Origin: Typhlomys cinereus
Lineage: Eukaryota > Chordata > Mammalia > Rodentia > Platacanthomyidae
Assembly: GCA_023101885.1 (NCBI GenBank)
Contig: JALPQD010000160.1
Coordinates: 1,116,001-1,180,000, forward strand
Length of the DNA stretch: 64,000 bases
Reading direction: 5' to 3'
The notes below the pieces were generated by a model. The model ran no database searches and was not told the origin of the DNA. It was given only the letters and a program-made list of their open reading frames with translations. Below are positions 1 through 12,215 of this stretch, piece after piece (within the stretch, counting starts at the first letter, position 1; each line of letters starts with the position of its first letter). The position numbers and the translations under genes were made by a program.

Positions 1-1258
1 ATTCCTGAAAGAAGCCATGTTTGTAACTTATCCAAATATCTAAGTTACTGTAGCTAACACTTAAATAATTTATGATCTAATGATAAGATATCATCAATTA
101 TTCCTGGAGTTCACCTAAAAGCCAACAAGGAGAGGCTTGTGTTTATTATAAAAATAATCTTTATATAAAGCAACTTTGGTTGCTTTGGTCTGCATAGTCT
201 CTTCTTGTCCATATATCAAGAAAGAAAATGTTATTTTTAAGGCGGAACTTGCAAGCTTACAATGCTTCTTGCAGTATCTCTGGAGAAATTACTTGAATCT
301 CTCTTAGCCATTAATTTGATAATTGCAGGATATTAATAAAGAAAATTCACTTCATGATGGATATGGTCATGTCCCAGAAACCTATTTACGCTCATCTTTC
401 ATAATCTTCAGAAATATGTGTCTGGTTAAATGTAAGGACTTGCAGGAATAGCAGACCCCCATCGCAAAACCAGTGACTCCATGATCTAATAAGCTGTCAC
501 TTGAAGAATATTCATGTTGACTTGAAAGCTGAAATGAAGTCAGTGGGTACATTTAAACTTTCACCAGACTTTCCAATTAATTTAAAATGTGAATAGTAAA
601 ATAAATTGAAATTTTACAGACTATTACCTATCAGATAAGGATCTGAGTCATTTAATAGAAACATGTCACCATAAGTCTGTCCAGCTGCTTTGCTTCAGGT
701 TTCATCTTATTAGGCACCTACAGGGCTCAGATGCATATGCCCAGTGTCAAGATGCACATTGTCAAGGGTTGAGGCGGGAACTCCTCACACTGAAATCAGA
801 TCAGACAGCCAGGTACTTGCAATGGTTGCTGAGTATCTATCAGTACTTAACAAGCACCTATTCTTTTCATTCTCCTAAAAGTCAAAGGAAAAGAGGATTT
901 TATGTTTTCAAACATTGTGGATCACTTATACAATAAATAAATTTACTTTTAATAGCAATCACTGGGCTGGTGTTAAACTTAGTGCTAGAGTGCTTCCGTA
1001 GCATTCACTCAGCCTGGGTTCTATCTCAAGAACCACAATGGATTTTTAACAGTAGTAGTATTGTAATCAGTAACCGTCTGAGGTTCACAGAGGTCTTACT
1101 ATGTGTTCCCACTACTTGCAGTGCTTCCCACATAGTAAGTCATTCATTGCTAACATTGCTGTAGTTTGGTTGTTTGCATTTTGCAGAATAGGGCATTTAC
1201 ACCTTTTGAAGGGGTTAGATCATTTGTTCTAGATTCCCTACCCAGCAATTGTTAGAGC
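1..1258. other. AT-rich non-coding DNA, nothing recognised
   Basis: No exon, RNA gene or recognisable repeat was seen. Reading frames are short and lack domain-like content or convincing splice boundaries. Confidence 0.5.
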
Positions 1259-1272
1259 AAAAATTTGAAGTT

Positions 1273-1555
1273 GGGTTGGAGAGATGCCTCAAGAGTTAAC
1301 TTTCTGCCTCACAAGCAGAAGGTGCCGAGTTTGGATCCCAGATACCACATAAAATCTCCAGGTGGAAATGGCAGCAACCTGTACTTCTGATCCTAGAAGG
1401 CAGAGCCAGGGAAGCTCCACAGCAAATCACACAGGAGGTAACACGATCCAGGATGATTCCCAAAGTCACCCTTGAACTTCCACAAGCACACACAGCATCC
1501 TTTGATACAAACACAAAAACACATAGACACACGTGCAAAACTTTTAAATTTTTTT
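1273..1555 (+). mobile_element. tRNA-derived SINE, lineage family A
   Basis: The element starts with a tRNA-like head (ggttggagagatg, then 'ctcacaagcagaaggt' and a B-box-like 'gttTGGATCCC'). It continues with a tRNA-unrelated body ('aaatggcagcaacctgtacttctg') and ends in an ACAC-rich then A/T-rich tail. The flanks 'aaatttgaagtt' (before) and 'aaattatgaagtt' (after) resemble a slightly decayed target-site duplication. The same body recurs near 7168, 20596 (reverse), 21175 and 32753, which defines the family. I cannot name it. Confidence 0.75.
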
Positions 1556-1948
1556 AAATTATGAAGTTCTACATAACTTGGTAATAGCATATTCACAAAG
1601 GCTCTCTGTGGTTCTAAAGTTTGAAATTTATTGTTAATTAATACCTTCCTGATAAAAAGAGAGACTCTTATTTTGCTTCATTGGATAGCTGCATTTATAT
1701 GTAATGTTATAATGTTATAACCATATATAAGTTATATATATATATTTATATATGGATATGACATTAACATGAAGATTAAATGAAATCAGTGTTAAATATT
1801 TTATTTAATTATATTGTATCATATTTATATATGGCCATAATAAGATCCTGGTATACGTAATCTCCTTACTGAATACTTGTAAATAACTTCAAATCTAAAA
1901 TAACAATAACATTCAGCTATTAGGAACAGTGCAGAATTGCACCTGCAC

Positions 1949-1990
1949 AGCCAGGATTATAGATATGCATCACCACATCTGACTTTTCTT
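1949..1990 (-). mobile_element. B1-like SINE fragment
   Basis: The stretch 'ccaggattatagatatgcatcaccacatctgac' reads on the reverse strand like the 7SL-derived B1 motif around its internal promoter. It is only a fragment. Confidence 0.4.
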
Positions 1991-2370
1991 TTTCTATTAA
2001 TTTATATTTTTGTGAGTTTTACAGACATATTGAGTATTTATCCCTGCTTCCCTCCGTCTCCCCTCCCTTCATCAATCCATCCCACTCCCTTTCACCTTCC
2101 TGCCTATCAGTTTCAAGGATCCCTCTGACTTGTCTATTCTTATGAAGTTAGGCCTCTTTGGCACACCAACTTGTCCCTCCTCAGGCCACCCCACTGACAG
2201 GGGCATTTCCCTTCACTCATCCAGCTCTAGTACCCAAGCTTTCCACTGTATGTTCTTATCTCTCTTGAGTTTCTCAATCTGATTTTTCTTTTCAATCTGG
2301 GCTCTGGAGATCTATATTCAGGTCTTTTTTTGCTTGCATGGCAAGAACTTTGCTAATAGCCATGTCCTAA
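1990..2370 (-). mobile_element. Older rodent L1 3' end (probable)
   Basis: A T-rich start is followed by a C/T-rich tract (reverse complement of a G-rich L1 3' UTR) and a block shared with 17200-17330 ('gacaggggcatttcccttc', 'ttccactgtatgt'). Two independent copies of this block show that it is dispersed. Assignment to an old L1 3' UTR is an inference from the T-start and polypyrimidine tract; the younger L1 copies here do not contain it. Confidence 0.45.
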
Positions 2371-2806
2371 ACCTAGTATTAAAGAATGAGAAGAAAGCTA
2401 ACCTTTAAGAAAAACTCTCCAATGTGGTGTAGATTCAAAGGGAGGGGAGATGGAGGGAAGCAGGGATAAATGCTATGTGATATAGTTGCACCAAGTAAAA
2501 TGATGTTTGACAGTTTTTAGATAATTCCCTAAGTATTTTTTCTCTGTAAATTCTTGAAAGGCCCAAGTTTTCAAAATGCTCATTCTGATCATTTAAGTGA
2601 TGTGTTGGAAGAAATAGAACATTTGTTGGCATTCAGCCTCAGAGAATTTGAAGTGCTCTGTTCATTGTATGGCTGTTCATCCTGCTGTTGTTGCTATGCT
2701 CTTCTGCCTGTGTTTTCATGAGGCTCTAAAATGAGAGCCATCTGATTGCCTCAGAAAGGGAGTCCTTAGTCTTGGGAAAGCTGCAGAATCAATTTCAGGT
2801 GCAGGG

Positions 2807-2870
2807 ATCTATCTATCTACCTATCTATCTATCTATCTATCTATCTTTCTATCTATCTATCTATCTATCT
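2807..2870 (+). repeat. (CTAT)n microsatellite
   Basis: About 16 tandem tetranucleotide units with a few C/T interruptions. Length is likely variable among individuals. Confidence 0.95.
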
Positions 2871-2999
2871 GTTTGCCTACCTACTAACAATTTAGAGATT
2901 AGATTCATGTCAAACTGCAGCAAGAACTTCTTTCCCAATTTTCATAAGAGTGCAAAGTGACTAACCACACTTGCTCAAATAGGTTTTCTCAGGATAAGG

Positions 3000-3002
<3 letters not shown>

Positions 3003-3044
<42 letters not shown>
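3003..3044 (+). repeat. (GT)21 microsatellite
   Basis: Uninterrupted GT dinucleotide run. It inflates a chance reading frame of alternating Cys and Val, which is not a gene. Confidence 0.97.
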
Positions 3045-3045
<1 letters not shown>

Positions 3046-5404
3046 TGTATTTATATTTTTCATTCACTACAGAACTCCTTTCCCGAACAGAAAACCTGTC
3101 ACAGGTCACGGAATTGACAGGAAGGGCACAGAGATTCTCTTTTTCCAGTTGATTTCATCTCCAGATAAAAATTACCCAGACAAGGAGAGGCAAGAAGGTA
3201 GTGTTTGGATAGGCTTGAGCTATGTGATTGGGAGATTTCTCCAGGCTCATCAACCCTGGATGTGAGGCTAGTTCAGTGGAGGTGTTCTACATTTAAAATA
3301 TAGATTGCAAAGAATGTATATGGAAAAATCTTTAACGGGATCCAGGATTTCTTATGATTTACCATCTGTGATTTATCAGCATTTTTTCTACATGCATTTG
3401 ATTTAATTGGGTTCTCTGGAGCCCCAAATGGGAATTCATTCACCACCTTTTATTGGCGATGATAAATATGGATAAGTGGTGTCATCCATGTGCCAGGCTC
3501 TGCATAAAGGAGACTTCCTTATCTCATCTACTTTTTACTTATTAGAAGTTATGCCATTAACTCCTTTTATAGATAAGCCAACCAAGCCTTGGATAATTTA
3601 AGTAATGAGCTTAAGATAATAGCACTAAAGTCTAGTTACATAAGGGGGGGAGGCCTGGCTGATTTCAAAAAGCATGACGATACTTATTTCCAAGGCTTCT
3701 CAATACATCCTTTGCAACTTAGCACTGAATTGCAACATATAAAAAACTTAAGTAAAATAGTTTCTTAAAAATCCCTCTAAAAGGTAAAAGTCAATGTTCT
3801 TAGATAGAAAGTTCTTTTGCACCTTTGACCTTTTCTACTTGCTGGGAAATGCAGTCAACTTGCAAACATCCAAAGTATTGCTTCTACACCTCGATACAAT
3901 AACATGGTTTAAATTACACCTTCAGGTATAGAAAATCCAATTACTTTTGATTTATTGTTAAGTCATTTATGCCAGTAACTGAACCTATTAGAAGAAAAGA
4001 ATAACTCCTAAGTATTTAAAGACACAACATTGGATTAGAAAACAGATTTGCCTCTTATTCTACTTCTAAAACTGTATTTGTCTACAAAAGAGCAACTTTC
4101 TTCTTTCAACTTAGCTGACAGATAAGGCCATGGCTGCTTCAATACTTACCCCTTTGTAAGATAGGATAGAAATTAGAGAGATTACTGACAAGGTTTGATG
4201 AACAGAAACCTGGTCTACACATCCCAGAGTGATACATCTCTATGCTTAGCAGCCTTTTTTTTCTAAAAAGTGGATATTGCCCAATAACCAGGAATAAAGA
4301 ATTACCTTTTTGCTCATCAGTTTTATGTGCCCGAAGGAGCATTAAATTGACAGAATCCAGGAAGAAGGAAAAACAAGCAAAATCACAAACAAAAACTGAT
4401 ACACACCCAGCAATAGCAGAAAGCAGGAGAGGATTTGTTAAGTAGGTCAAAGAATGATATTGCTTTCATCTGGAGATAGATGAAACAGCTAAAAACGTCA
4501 TTCCTTACATTCATTCTCTGCAGGGATGACGTTTGGAAGCAATTCTCATTAAGCAAGTGATAAAATGGAAACACAAATGAGTACATTGACTGACCCAAGT
4601 CAGTGAACAAACTTGCAGCAGCCACCCAAGCACTCAAAATCTCCTCCAAGGGAGCCAGTGAGAAGCTGAGTGAATACTGACCGTCTAGAACATTTTAAGG
4701 GAAGAAAATTCAGAACTTACTAGAATTTAGCAGGAAGCAAAACCGGGACTAAGTATTTGAAACAATGGTTGAAAACGTCCATAGTTCAAGCTTATGAAAA
4801 GAAATGGCGTGAGCCGTAGTCCACTTAGCCCATGATTTTGCATTATGATTACAGGGATAAGATGTCATAGAAAAATTTCCTAATAGATACAAAATTAAAG
4901 AAAATCAACAATGTGGGAATTGAGTCAGTAACATGAGCCAAAGAAAAATAAGCTCGGATTTAAAGCAGTATGCCAGTCTGGCCTCTAATCTGAAATATGT
5001 CCTAGTAGGTACAAGAAGAAACTAGCAAAATGTTTAATGATTTCAGCCTGTTTAAACAGTAGAATCAAGTTTTCCCCTCGGCCTTAACCAGTAACAGTCT
5101 TTACTTCTCTCAATAGATGACATTATTTCTGGTCACTGAAATTCTCTGATTTGTCTCTCTGACATCCAGATGCCCAAATCTGTTAACTCCTCACAAGAAT
5201 ATGGCCTGTGTTATTTCATCATCTTCAACATTTCTCCAGGACTGGTTTTTATCACCATATATTAATTTTAATTATTTGTACTGAGCTACTCTTTAAAGAA
5301 AAACCTACACTGAAAAAAAAAAAAAAACCTGGGATACAATGATTTGATTAAGTCAGACCATTAAGCAAACCTAGAGATTACACGATCAATGTAGGAAGCC
5401 CCTG

Positions 5405-5665
5405 CCCACAGTGGGTTGTACTGTTCTCTGGACTGTGAATAAAGACAGAAAGAGCTGTTGGCAGACAGGCAAGCTGGAAATCAGCAATGGTCCTTGCCCC
5501 TCGCTCAGAAATTCCTGTAGAAATGGTGTTGCCAGATTCCTCAGTTGCTTCCACAATAGACTGTTACCTGAAACCAAAAGCTGTAATAAAAATCCTCGTG
5601 CTTCCCTAAATTGGTTGGGTCACATATTCACTACAGCAATAAGAATATGAAAGTAGGACTCAAAG
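5405..5665 (-). mobile_element. URR1-like rodent interspersed repeat
   Basis: The block 'ctgaaaccaaaagctgtaataaaaat ... cattcactacagcaataagaa' matches, with decay, the end of a family also present near 41560, 47650 (same orientation), 18025 and 59545 (opposite orientation). From memory it resembles the rodent repeat called URR1, thought to be a non-autonomous DNA element; the name should be confirmed with a repeat library. Confidence 0.5.
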
Positions 5666-5689
5666 TAACAGGTTTCTACATGGAATTTT

Positions 5690-5900
5690 CACATTTATTT
5701 CATTTTGGTTGATTATTTCCCTCATAGCCCTTTATCTCCACCACTCCCTCCCCATCCCTGTTTCAACTTCAGAAGCTTTTACTTTTTTCATGCTTTCCCC
5801 AAACGCTTTCTTCAAGGACACGTCTTTTCAGTTTCATTTGTCCCTTTTTTATTTCTTAGTCTTTGTGTACAATTACTTGCAACTAGACATGCTCATTTCA
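5690..5900 (-). mobile_element. Possible old L1 3' end
   Basis: A T-rich leader followed by a C/T-rich tract and 'catgctttccccaaacgc' resembles reverse-strand L1 3' ends elsewhere in the window, but similarity is weak. Confidence 0.25.
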
Positions 5901-6182
5901 AAGTTGCAGGCTAGGGAGCGGGTGCGTGTGAGAGAGCACAGACAGCATTTGTCTTTCTGATCCTGAGTTATCTGCACATCTGTATTTGCACACATGGTCT
6001 TACTACTCTACTAAAATAGGAATCTATTAACGCAGGAACAGTCCAAAGAGAGGAATGGCAGGGATGAAGACCTGTGATGAAGCGGGCCTTGTTCCCCAGA
6101 GAGTCCAATGAGACATTCTGGAGAGACAGAAGGATAAATCATGGAAACCTTGGGAACACCTGGGTAAAGAATCTAAAACTTG

Positions 6183-6478
6183 AAGCCAGATTGATGGCTC
6201 AGCTGGCAGGAGTGCTTGCTGCATGAACATGAAGACTTGGACTCAAGACCCCAGAACCCGCATAAAAAGTCAGATGTGGTTATTTACATCTAAAATCTCA
6301 GGACTTGGGAACAGAGACTAAAAGGTCACTGCTAGCCTAGTCCAGGTTCAGTGTAACTGTGTTTCAAAGGAATAAGGCAGAGGACGATAAAGCAGAACAC
6401 TCAGTATCCTTCTGGGCCCCCCACACAAGTGAACATAACATACACATACACACATGCACACACACACACACACACACA
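6183..6478 (+). mobile_element. B3/B2-like tRNA-derived SINE
   Basis: It begins with the tRNA-like 'gattgatggctcagctgg ... agtgcttgctgcatgaac', continues with 'tctaaaatctcaggacttggg' and 'gtccaggttcagtg', and ends in a CA-rich tail (6457-6478). This order is typical of rodent B2/B3-superfamily SINEs. It is considerably diverged. Confidence 0.7.
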
Positions 6479-6563
6479 AACACATACACATTCTCATATT
6501 AAAAGAGAATCCAGAATTTATTGTTAAGGGGATATAGAGGTATGGACAGACTCTTGGCCTGCA

Positions 6564-6614
6564 ACTAATGAAGAGGGGCAGATTGACAGGACTAATGAAG
6601 AGGGGCAGATTGAC
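6564..6614 (+). repeat. 27-bp tandem duplication
   Basis: The unit beginning 'actaatgaagaggggcagat' occurs at 6564-6590 and again immediately after it at 6591, identical for 24 bases. Confidence 0.95.
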
Positions 6615-6773
6615 TGACAGGAGTGGTGATGTTTAGAATGTAAAGTCGGCTTATCCTTCGCTTTTCTCTCTATGATCTCTCCCATCATGCATTTTCACGT
6701 CCCACAACTCTGGCCTGTTTTGGCCTCCTCCCTGTCTGGTTCATTATGTTCTCACTCTTTATGTTAGCTGTTG

Positions 6774-6775
<2 letters not shown>

Positions 6776-6812
<37 letters not shown>
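6776..6812 (+). repeat. (CT)18 microsatellite
   Basis: Uninterrupted polypyrimidine dinucleotide run. Confidence 0.97.
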
Positions 6813-6817
<5 letters not shown>

Positions 6818-7167
6818 CAACATGTTATACTAGTTTATTATCTCTCTAGGGTTTTTTATTTAATGATAGTTATACACATTATAGTAAGATTAGTAAAATG
6901 AACAAAGATGAAAACGAAACTCCTTATATATTGATAAAAATCTGAATTTAGTTTTACTGTCTTCAAAGTAGATCCTGGGGAATAATTTACATATATCTTT
7001 TTCTCTTGAAGACTATATTGCTTATGCCTACATTTGGCTTTCAATCAATTTTTTAAAAATTGTGGCATGTAAGTCATAACAGGACAAAGATCTGTCTAAC
7101 AAACGTTAAATAAACTCATAACATGAGTTATACTCATGGACTTCATATACATAGAAAATGGAATACC

Positions 7168-7360
7168 AGGGATGGAAGATGGCGCAGGAGTTAAAACTTT
7201 TGCCTTCCAAGAAAAATGAACTGAGTTCGGATTCCCAGAAAAAAAAAAGTGTCAGACAGAAATGGTAGTGTCCTGTAATTCTGGCCCTGGAAGGCTGAGT
7301 CTAGGAAACCCCAAAGTAAAGCAACAAGGAGGAAGAGCAATTATAGAATGATTTCTTATG
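7168..7360 (+). mobile_element. tRNA-derived SINE, lineage family A (diverged)
   Basis: Head 'ggatggaagatggcgcaggagtt' and body 'aatggtagtgtcctgtaatt', 'ggccctggaaggctgagtct', 'aaagcaacaaggagg' line up in order with the copies near 1273, 21175 and 32753. Confidence 0.65.
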
Positions 7361-7399
7361 TGATATAAAAAAGGACGCAGAAGAATTTATACTTTTGGA

Positions 7400-7960
7400 G
7401 GTAATGTCTGCTTCTACATATAAGTTACCTCCCACAGGCGGAGAAGCATCTACTACTGCCTTGAACCACGGAGATCATCAGCTCCTTTCCACTTACAGCT
7501 GTGGACCGTGCGCAGTAGATTGCTTGACAGCAAGATGAAGACAGGGATTTACTTTCTGTATCCATCGCCAAAGACATTTCATCATCCTCTCATTCTATGC
7601 ACGGTCCAGAATACAAAGGCCATGCCATGAATTGGCACCTACTGCCTTAAGTTTTCTATGAAAGACTTCAAAAAGGGCTTTTTGTATTAACATTTGAAAC
7701 TAGAATGCAAGGTTTTCTAAAACATTTCTAATAATCTATGATCACAGTTTCCTTTTGTGTCATCTCATTTTTAGAATCCAAAATAGTGTCTGTATAACCT
7801 TAGAACTTTTGTCCCCTAAAATAAGCTCATATATTTGTCATCTTAGAAGAAATAAAGTTTTCATTTGATCCATCATAGTTATTTCTTTTCTTTGTTCATC
7901 ACCAAAGTAATGTCTCATAAAATAGTCCCCAGACTCCGCACACACGTTTCATTCAAGGGC
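7400..7960. other. Non-coding, nothing recognised
   Basis: No coding frame, RNA gene or repeat family seen. Confidence 0.4.
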
Positions 7961-7975
7961 ACATTTGAAGAAAAT

Positions 7976-8179
7976 ACTTTTTTTAAATTGATTAATTTTC
8001 CACTCATACAAACTTAATATCTATCCCGGTCCCCTCCCTCCACTCCTCCCCAGACCCCCTTGCTCCCTCCTCCCTTTTCCCCTTCCTTTCCCCCCTCCCT
8101 CCCTTTCACCCAGTGTCCCCTCTCCCCTTCCCTGGAGCATTCTTTAGTGTGAATGTCAAATTTCCTCTGGATCCTCCTC
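7976..8179 (-). mobile_element. 5'-truncated LINE-1 (3' UTR only)
   Basis: A poly(T) start followed by 'ccactcatacaaactta', a C-rich tract and 'ccctggagcattcttta' is the reverse complement of the 3' UTR of the complete L1 at 52460-58851. It is flanked by a perfect 11-bp direct repeat (ttgaagaaaat) at 7965-7975 and 8180-8190, so the insertion is about 200 bp. It carries many differences from the complete copy and is therefore an older insertion. Confidence 0.85.
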
Positions 8180-8190
8180 TTGAAGAAAAT

Positions 8191-9010
8191 TCTTAATCTG
8201 TTTAGGATTTGATTTTGTTCATTTTCACTGAAATAAGCAAATAAGCGAAAAAGTTCACTGGAACACTGTTAACTACTCCAAGTGCTAGACAAACAACAAT
8301 AGCTACTATTTCCATCAATTGCTTGTGATTCGCTTCTTCTACTCCTGACATGGAAGGAAAACTCAGTTACAAAGAGGTTTAATCAAATTAAATGTAATCT
8401 GAACTGGCTACAAAACCCTGAAGACATCAATCAGATGAAGACAAATGAGTTATAAGGATGTACTCATCTATGCGTAATCCTGTCCCCACTTTCGCTTGAC
8501 AAAAAATGTTGTGTTTACGTAATTGTCTCAAGTCTCTGTGCTTGCCTGTTCTGTTTAATTTCTTTCTGGTTTCATATATTTATGCAAAACTTCTAGGGTA
8601 GTAGACCCAGCATTGAAATTGCCCTATAATCTGGTTATTATTGCCATGATTTTAGGTAAGTTACTTACAAAATGCATCTTTCCACAGCTTTGTTGTAAGG
8701 ATTGAATGAGATGCCAGTGACTTGACTTAATTTAAAACTCAGGAAAAAAAAATAATCCCTCGTGTCAATAAAGTCCCATAACAAGGTTGGATTAAGATGC
8801 CCCACTCTTCCATGAAGATACAGACATGGATAGATTACATGTTTCTTCCCTTTAAATATTTTTGTTCATCTATAACCTTAAAGTGAACTTCTTTAATATG
8901 CGAAGAATCATGTTACAGCAATTATACATTTGTTATTGGCTTCTCCACTACCAGAATAACCAGTTATCTCTTACACAAACTTTTCCAAATTCACAATTTT
9001 ATATTTCCAG
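8191..9010. other. Non-coding, nothing recognised
   Basis: AT-rich DNA with no coding frame above background and no recognised repeat. Confidence 0.4.
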
Positions 9011-9011
9011 T

Positions 9012-9215
9012 AGTGTCTGGAGATGGCTTAGTAGAGGGAAAGAACTTGGGGGACAAGCATGAGGATCTGACTTCAGATTCCCAACATCCTGTAATCTAAA
9101 TGCTGGGAACAAGAGATAGGAAGATGCTAGGGTCACACTGGCTAGCAAATCGAGATAGTCAGTGAGCTCAAGATTTAATGAGAGACTCTGTGTCAAAAAA
9201 AAAGAGATACAGAGA
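9012..9215 (+). mobile_element. B3-like tRNA-derived SINE
   Basis: Head 'gtctggagatggcttagtag', then 'aagcatgaggatctgacttc', 'ctgggaacaagagatagg', 'cagtgagctcaag', 'gagagactctgtgtc' and an A-rich tail: the usual order of a rodent B2/B3 element. Confidence 0.75.
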
Positions 9216-9462
9216 GAAAAAGATAAATACTTGATTCATCTGTCCTCCACATGTGCATGCATGGGTATACACTGCCACCCAGACATATGCACACAATTTA
9301 ATAATAGACACTTCCAAAATCAAGCACAGTCATTTTTATGATACAGTAAATTTTGACTTGCTGGCAAATCAGCAATAAGTGTTTTTGCGACCCTTTGTTT
9401 CTTTGTCTCCCTTTCAGAAACGCAAAGGACTTATTTTCTCATTTCCTATTATTAAAGCAGGT

Positions 9463-9553
9463 TCTTCTGGCTTGGTACAGCAATACCAACACTTGGGAGA
9501 CTACAGAAGAAAGATTACAGGTCAGATGTCAGCTCAAACTACATAGCTAGGCC
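9463..9553 (+). mobile_element. Possible B1-like fragment
   Basis: 'accaacacttgggagactac' and 'aaactacatagctaggccct' resemble the central and 3' parts of a 7SL-derived B1, with decay. Confidence 0.35.
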
Positions 9554-10947
9554 CTGCTTATTCAATGTTTCTAATAATTGGAATGGTTTAAGGAATATGG
9601 CCTGAGTGGAAACTAATGCAAATCCATAGATGTGAAACCACTAGAGACATGTAATCTAAATAGCAGAAGTTAATGGGGTGTTGGCTACTCTCACAGTGAG
9701 ACCTTATAAAGGAACTTCATTTCAGTCAGCATAAGGCTTATACATTTTTATATATAATTTCACTCCCTAAAAGAAAGGCAGTAACATCTTTCAATTCTGT
9801 AACTTGTGGTTTGTTGCATATGTTCTTTCATTTGTGATAAAAAGCTTACATTTTCATCAATTGTCAGTACAAGACTGAGCTCCCTAACCCATTCACTGTG
9901 AAGATGAAAACTAAGGAAAGAGGGCATAGAGTTATACACAAGAAGCTTGCAAAAGTTGATCCGATGTGGATTTAATCATCCATATAATTGTTATTCTACT
10001 GCCTGGTAATTGGGTGCAAATGATTAAGTACGTATGCAAATAAGCACATAGCAACTATTATCAAAATTGAAAAAGTTCTGTAAGACCTTATAATCTACAA
10101 ACTGTGTTCACATACATTGTCCCAATCAATTTGTTTTATTCTTTTTCCTTGACATTTCAACAGTTGGCTGAGGGGGAGGTAGGGAGAATAGATGAGATTG
10201 CAAAGGGATCTGACATTCTCAGGGAATGTGAAGGAAACATGGTTTAAAAAGACTTGCTAGAGGCTTGGCAATCTGAATTAAGGTCTTCGCACCTCCCAAA
10301 CTTTTTGACCTCGACCTTGCAAAACATCCTTAAATATCCTGAGTCAGCTTCTCGCCTGCAAAAGGAGTATGGGTCAAGAAAGACCATAACATCTTATACT
10401 TCTTGTTTGTGCCCTTTCCAGTTATTGCAAGGATTCAATATAGGCATCTGAGTCAGAGCCAACAAACATTTATTTCTTTGCCATTCTGTCTCAGCCTTTA
10501 ACCTACAGGAAAAGAGCATGCTTCTTTCTCACATTAACAGTATGTGCTTTTTGTTCCTGGCACATATCCCTGAGAAATCAGGCCACAAACAAGAATTATA
10601 ATGAGGTCTTATCTTGACCTAAGGAGAGCTGGCCTTTCCCCTCTCTAGGAAGATTCATCCACAAAAAAATAAAGTGAAATTTCTTGGGATTGGAAGAGAG
10701 GAAAGGAAGCAAAACAACTCATCAAAATATTGCTCATCCAGAAAGACAGCAGCACACTAAATAAGGCTCCTCAGAAGAGGGGACCCAATATAGGGCCTGA
10801 GACATTCATTGTCCCTTTTTACCAAACATCATCTAAGTTAGAATTATGCCTAAGGTTCCAAAAATAAGGATTTAATTAAGTCAAAATTATTTGCAAGAAT
10901 ATTCTCCATTATTTGTAAAGAACTTCGCTCATAAGTTGCCACAATAA

Positions 10948-10948
<1 letters not shown>

Positions 10949-10994
<46 letters not shown>
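10949..10994 (+). repeat. (CA)23 microsatellite
   Basis: Uninterrupted CA dinucleotide run. Confidence 0.97.
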
Positions 10995-10995
<1 letters not shown>

Positions 10996-11636
10996 CTTGT
11001 TGGAAAATATGCTTGTCTCTAAATATCTTTATTTATCAATGTGAAATAATGTTATCAGTCATGTCATAAAATTATGACACAAATAAACTGAAATAATAAG
11101 ATACTGCAGTTACCAACTGTTAAAAGAATGCTGTTAGATAATATTACCCATAAATTGAACTTCACCATATGGCCTTCAGATTGCTTTCATGGTGAAAAAT
11201 TTAGCAATAGGCTCCAGGAAGGGGGATGTTTTACAGTGGGCACAAAGTTATGTATTTCATTATTTGGGAACTGAAAACAACCTGTTAAAATGTAATTCAC
11301 AAAATAATGAGTTTATACAGAAATCCATACACCTATATGCACATATTTCTGCCTCATCTTTGCCCTTTTGTGTGTAAATCTCCCTAGTTACAGCTTTTAA
11401 TTTGGCTCTGCAGACAAATACATAACCAGCTGCTTATATTATCTTTCCTCATGCAACCCCTGCCTCATTTGGCATGAAATTTTAGACCTCATTTTATAGT
11501 GCACATTACTCAGATTAATAGTCTACATAAAATGGTCATCCCACCCACTAGAACTTCTGGGTTCCCTCCATACTGTTTGGGTTGCCTCTCCTTCCCAGGG
11601 ATATTCATCAGAGTTCATATTCCAGACTTCTAGATC

Positions 11637-11688
11637 ATTCCCAAAGTAGGCCGGGCTATATTTCTTAAGCTGTTATACACATGTCAAA
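11637..11688 (+). repeat. Direct repeat, copy 1 (pair with 12166-12215)
   Basis: About 50 bases from 'attcccaaagtaggccgggc' through 'tttcttaagctgttatac' to 'atgtcaaa' recur about 530 bp downstream with a 2-base length difference and a few substitutions. Confidence 0.85.
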
Positions 11689-12165
11689 TAACCAATTTTT
11701 CCACAACTGCTACTGCCAACACTACTATCAAATAATGTTTAGTGAGGGTTTCATAATTTCACTTGATAGCTTTTTTTTCATTCTACCATGACCCTAACAA
11801 ATGACTATGGTATGAGAGATAAAAGGACACACATACTTGCAGCTAGGTCTTCAATGTAGAATGTGGGTTCACGACGCATATTGCTGAAAACAAATCTGAG
11901 GCTCATTAGGAAAAAATGGCATTGGGAATGACTCAACCCAAGGACCCGTTTTACAGTGTGCTTGCTTCACTCTCAGGGTAAACTCTGGAGGGTGACCCAA
12001 GATTTTGTGTTGTGGACAGTTGCACATCCTCTCCTTGTCTAATGACATACAAAATAAGGGCAGAGAAAACTGGAGGCCAAATTAAACAGCACAGTAAATG
12101 CAGTTACACATCAATCTAGCTGCCCATATATGAGAACTCTGAAGACTTGTACTACCAGTCCTGCA

Positions 12166-12215
12166 ATTCCCAAAGTGGGCCAAGCTCTATTTCTTAAGCT
12201 GTTATACATGTCAAG
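12166..12215 (+). repeat. Direct repeat, copy 2 (pair with 11637-11688)
   Basis: Same orientation as copy 1; the core 'tttcttaagctgttatac' is identical. Origin unknown: a local duplication or two copies of an unrecognised dispersed element. Confidence 0.85.

Larger units (their letters stand above)
2400..5400. other. Non-coding DNA with two microsatellites
   Basis: Apart from the CTAT and GT runs listed separately, I recognise no gene or transposon. Overlapping frames on both strands around 4139-4650 lack any known domain and are treated as chance. Confidence 0.45.
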
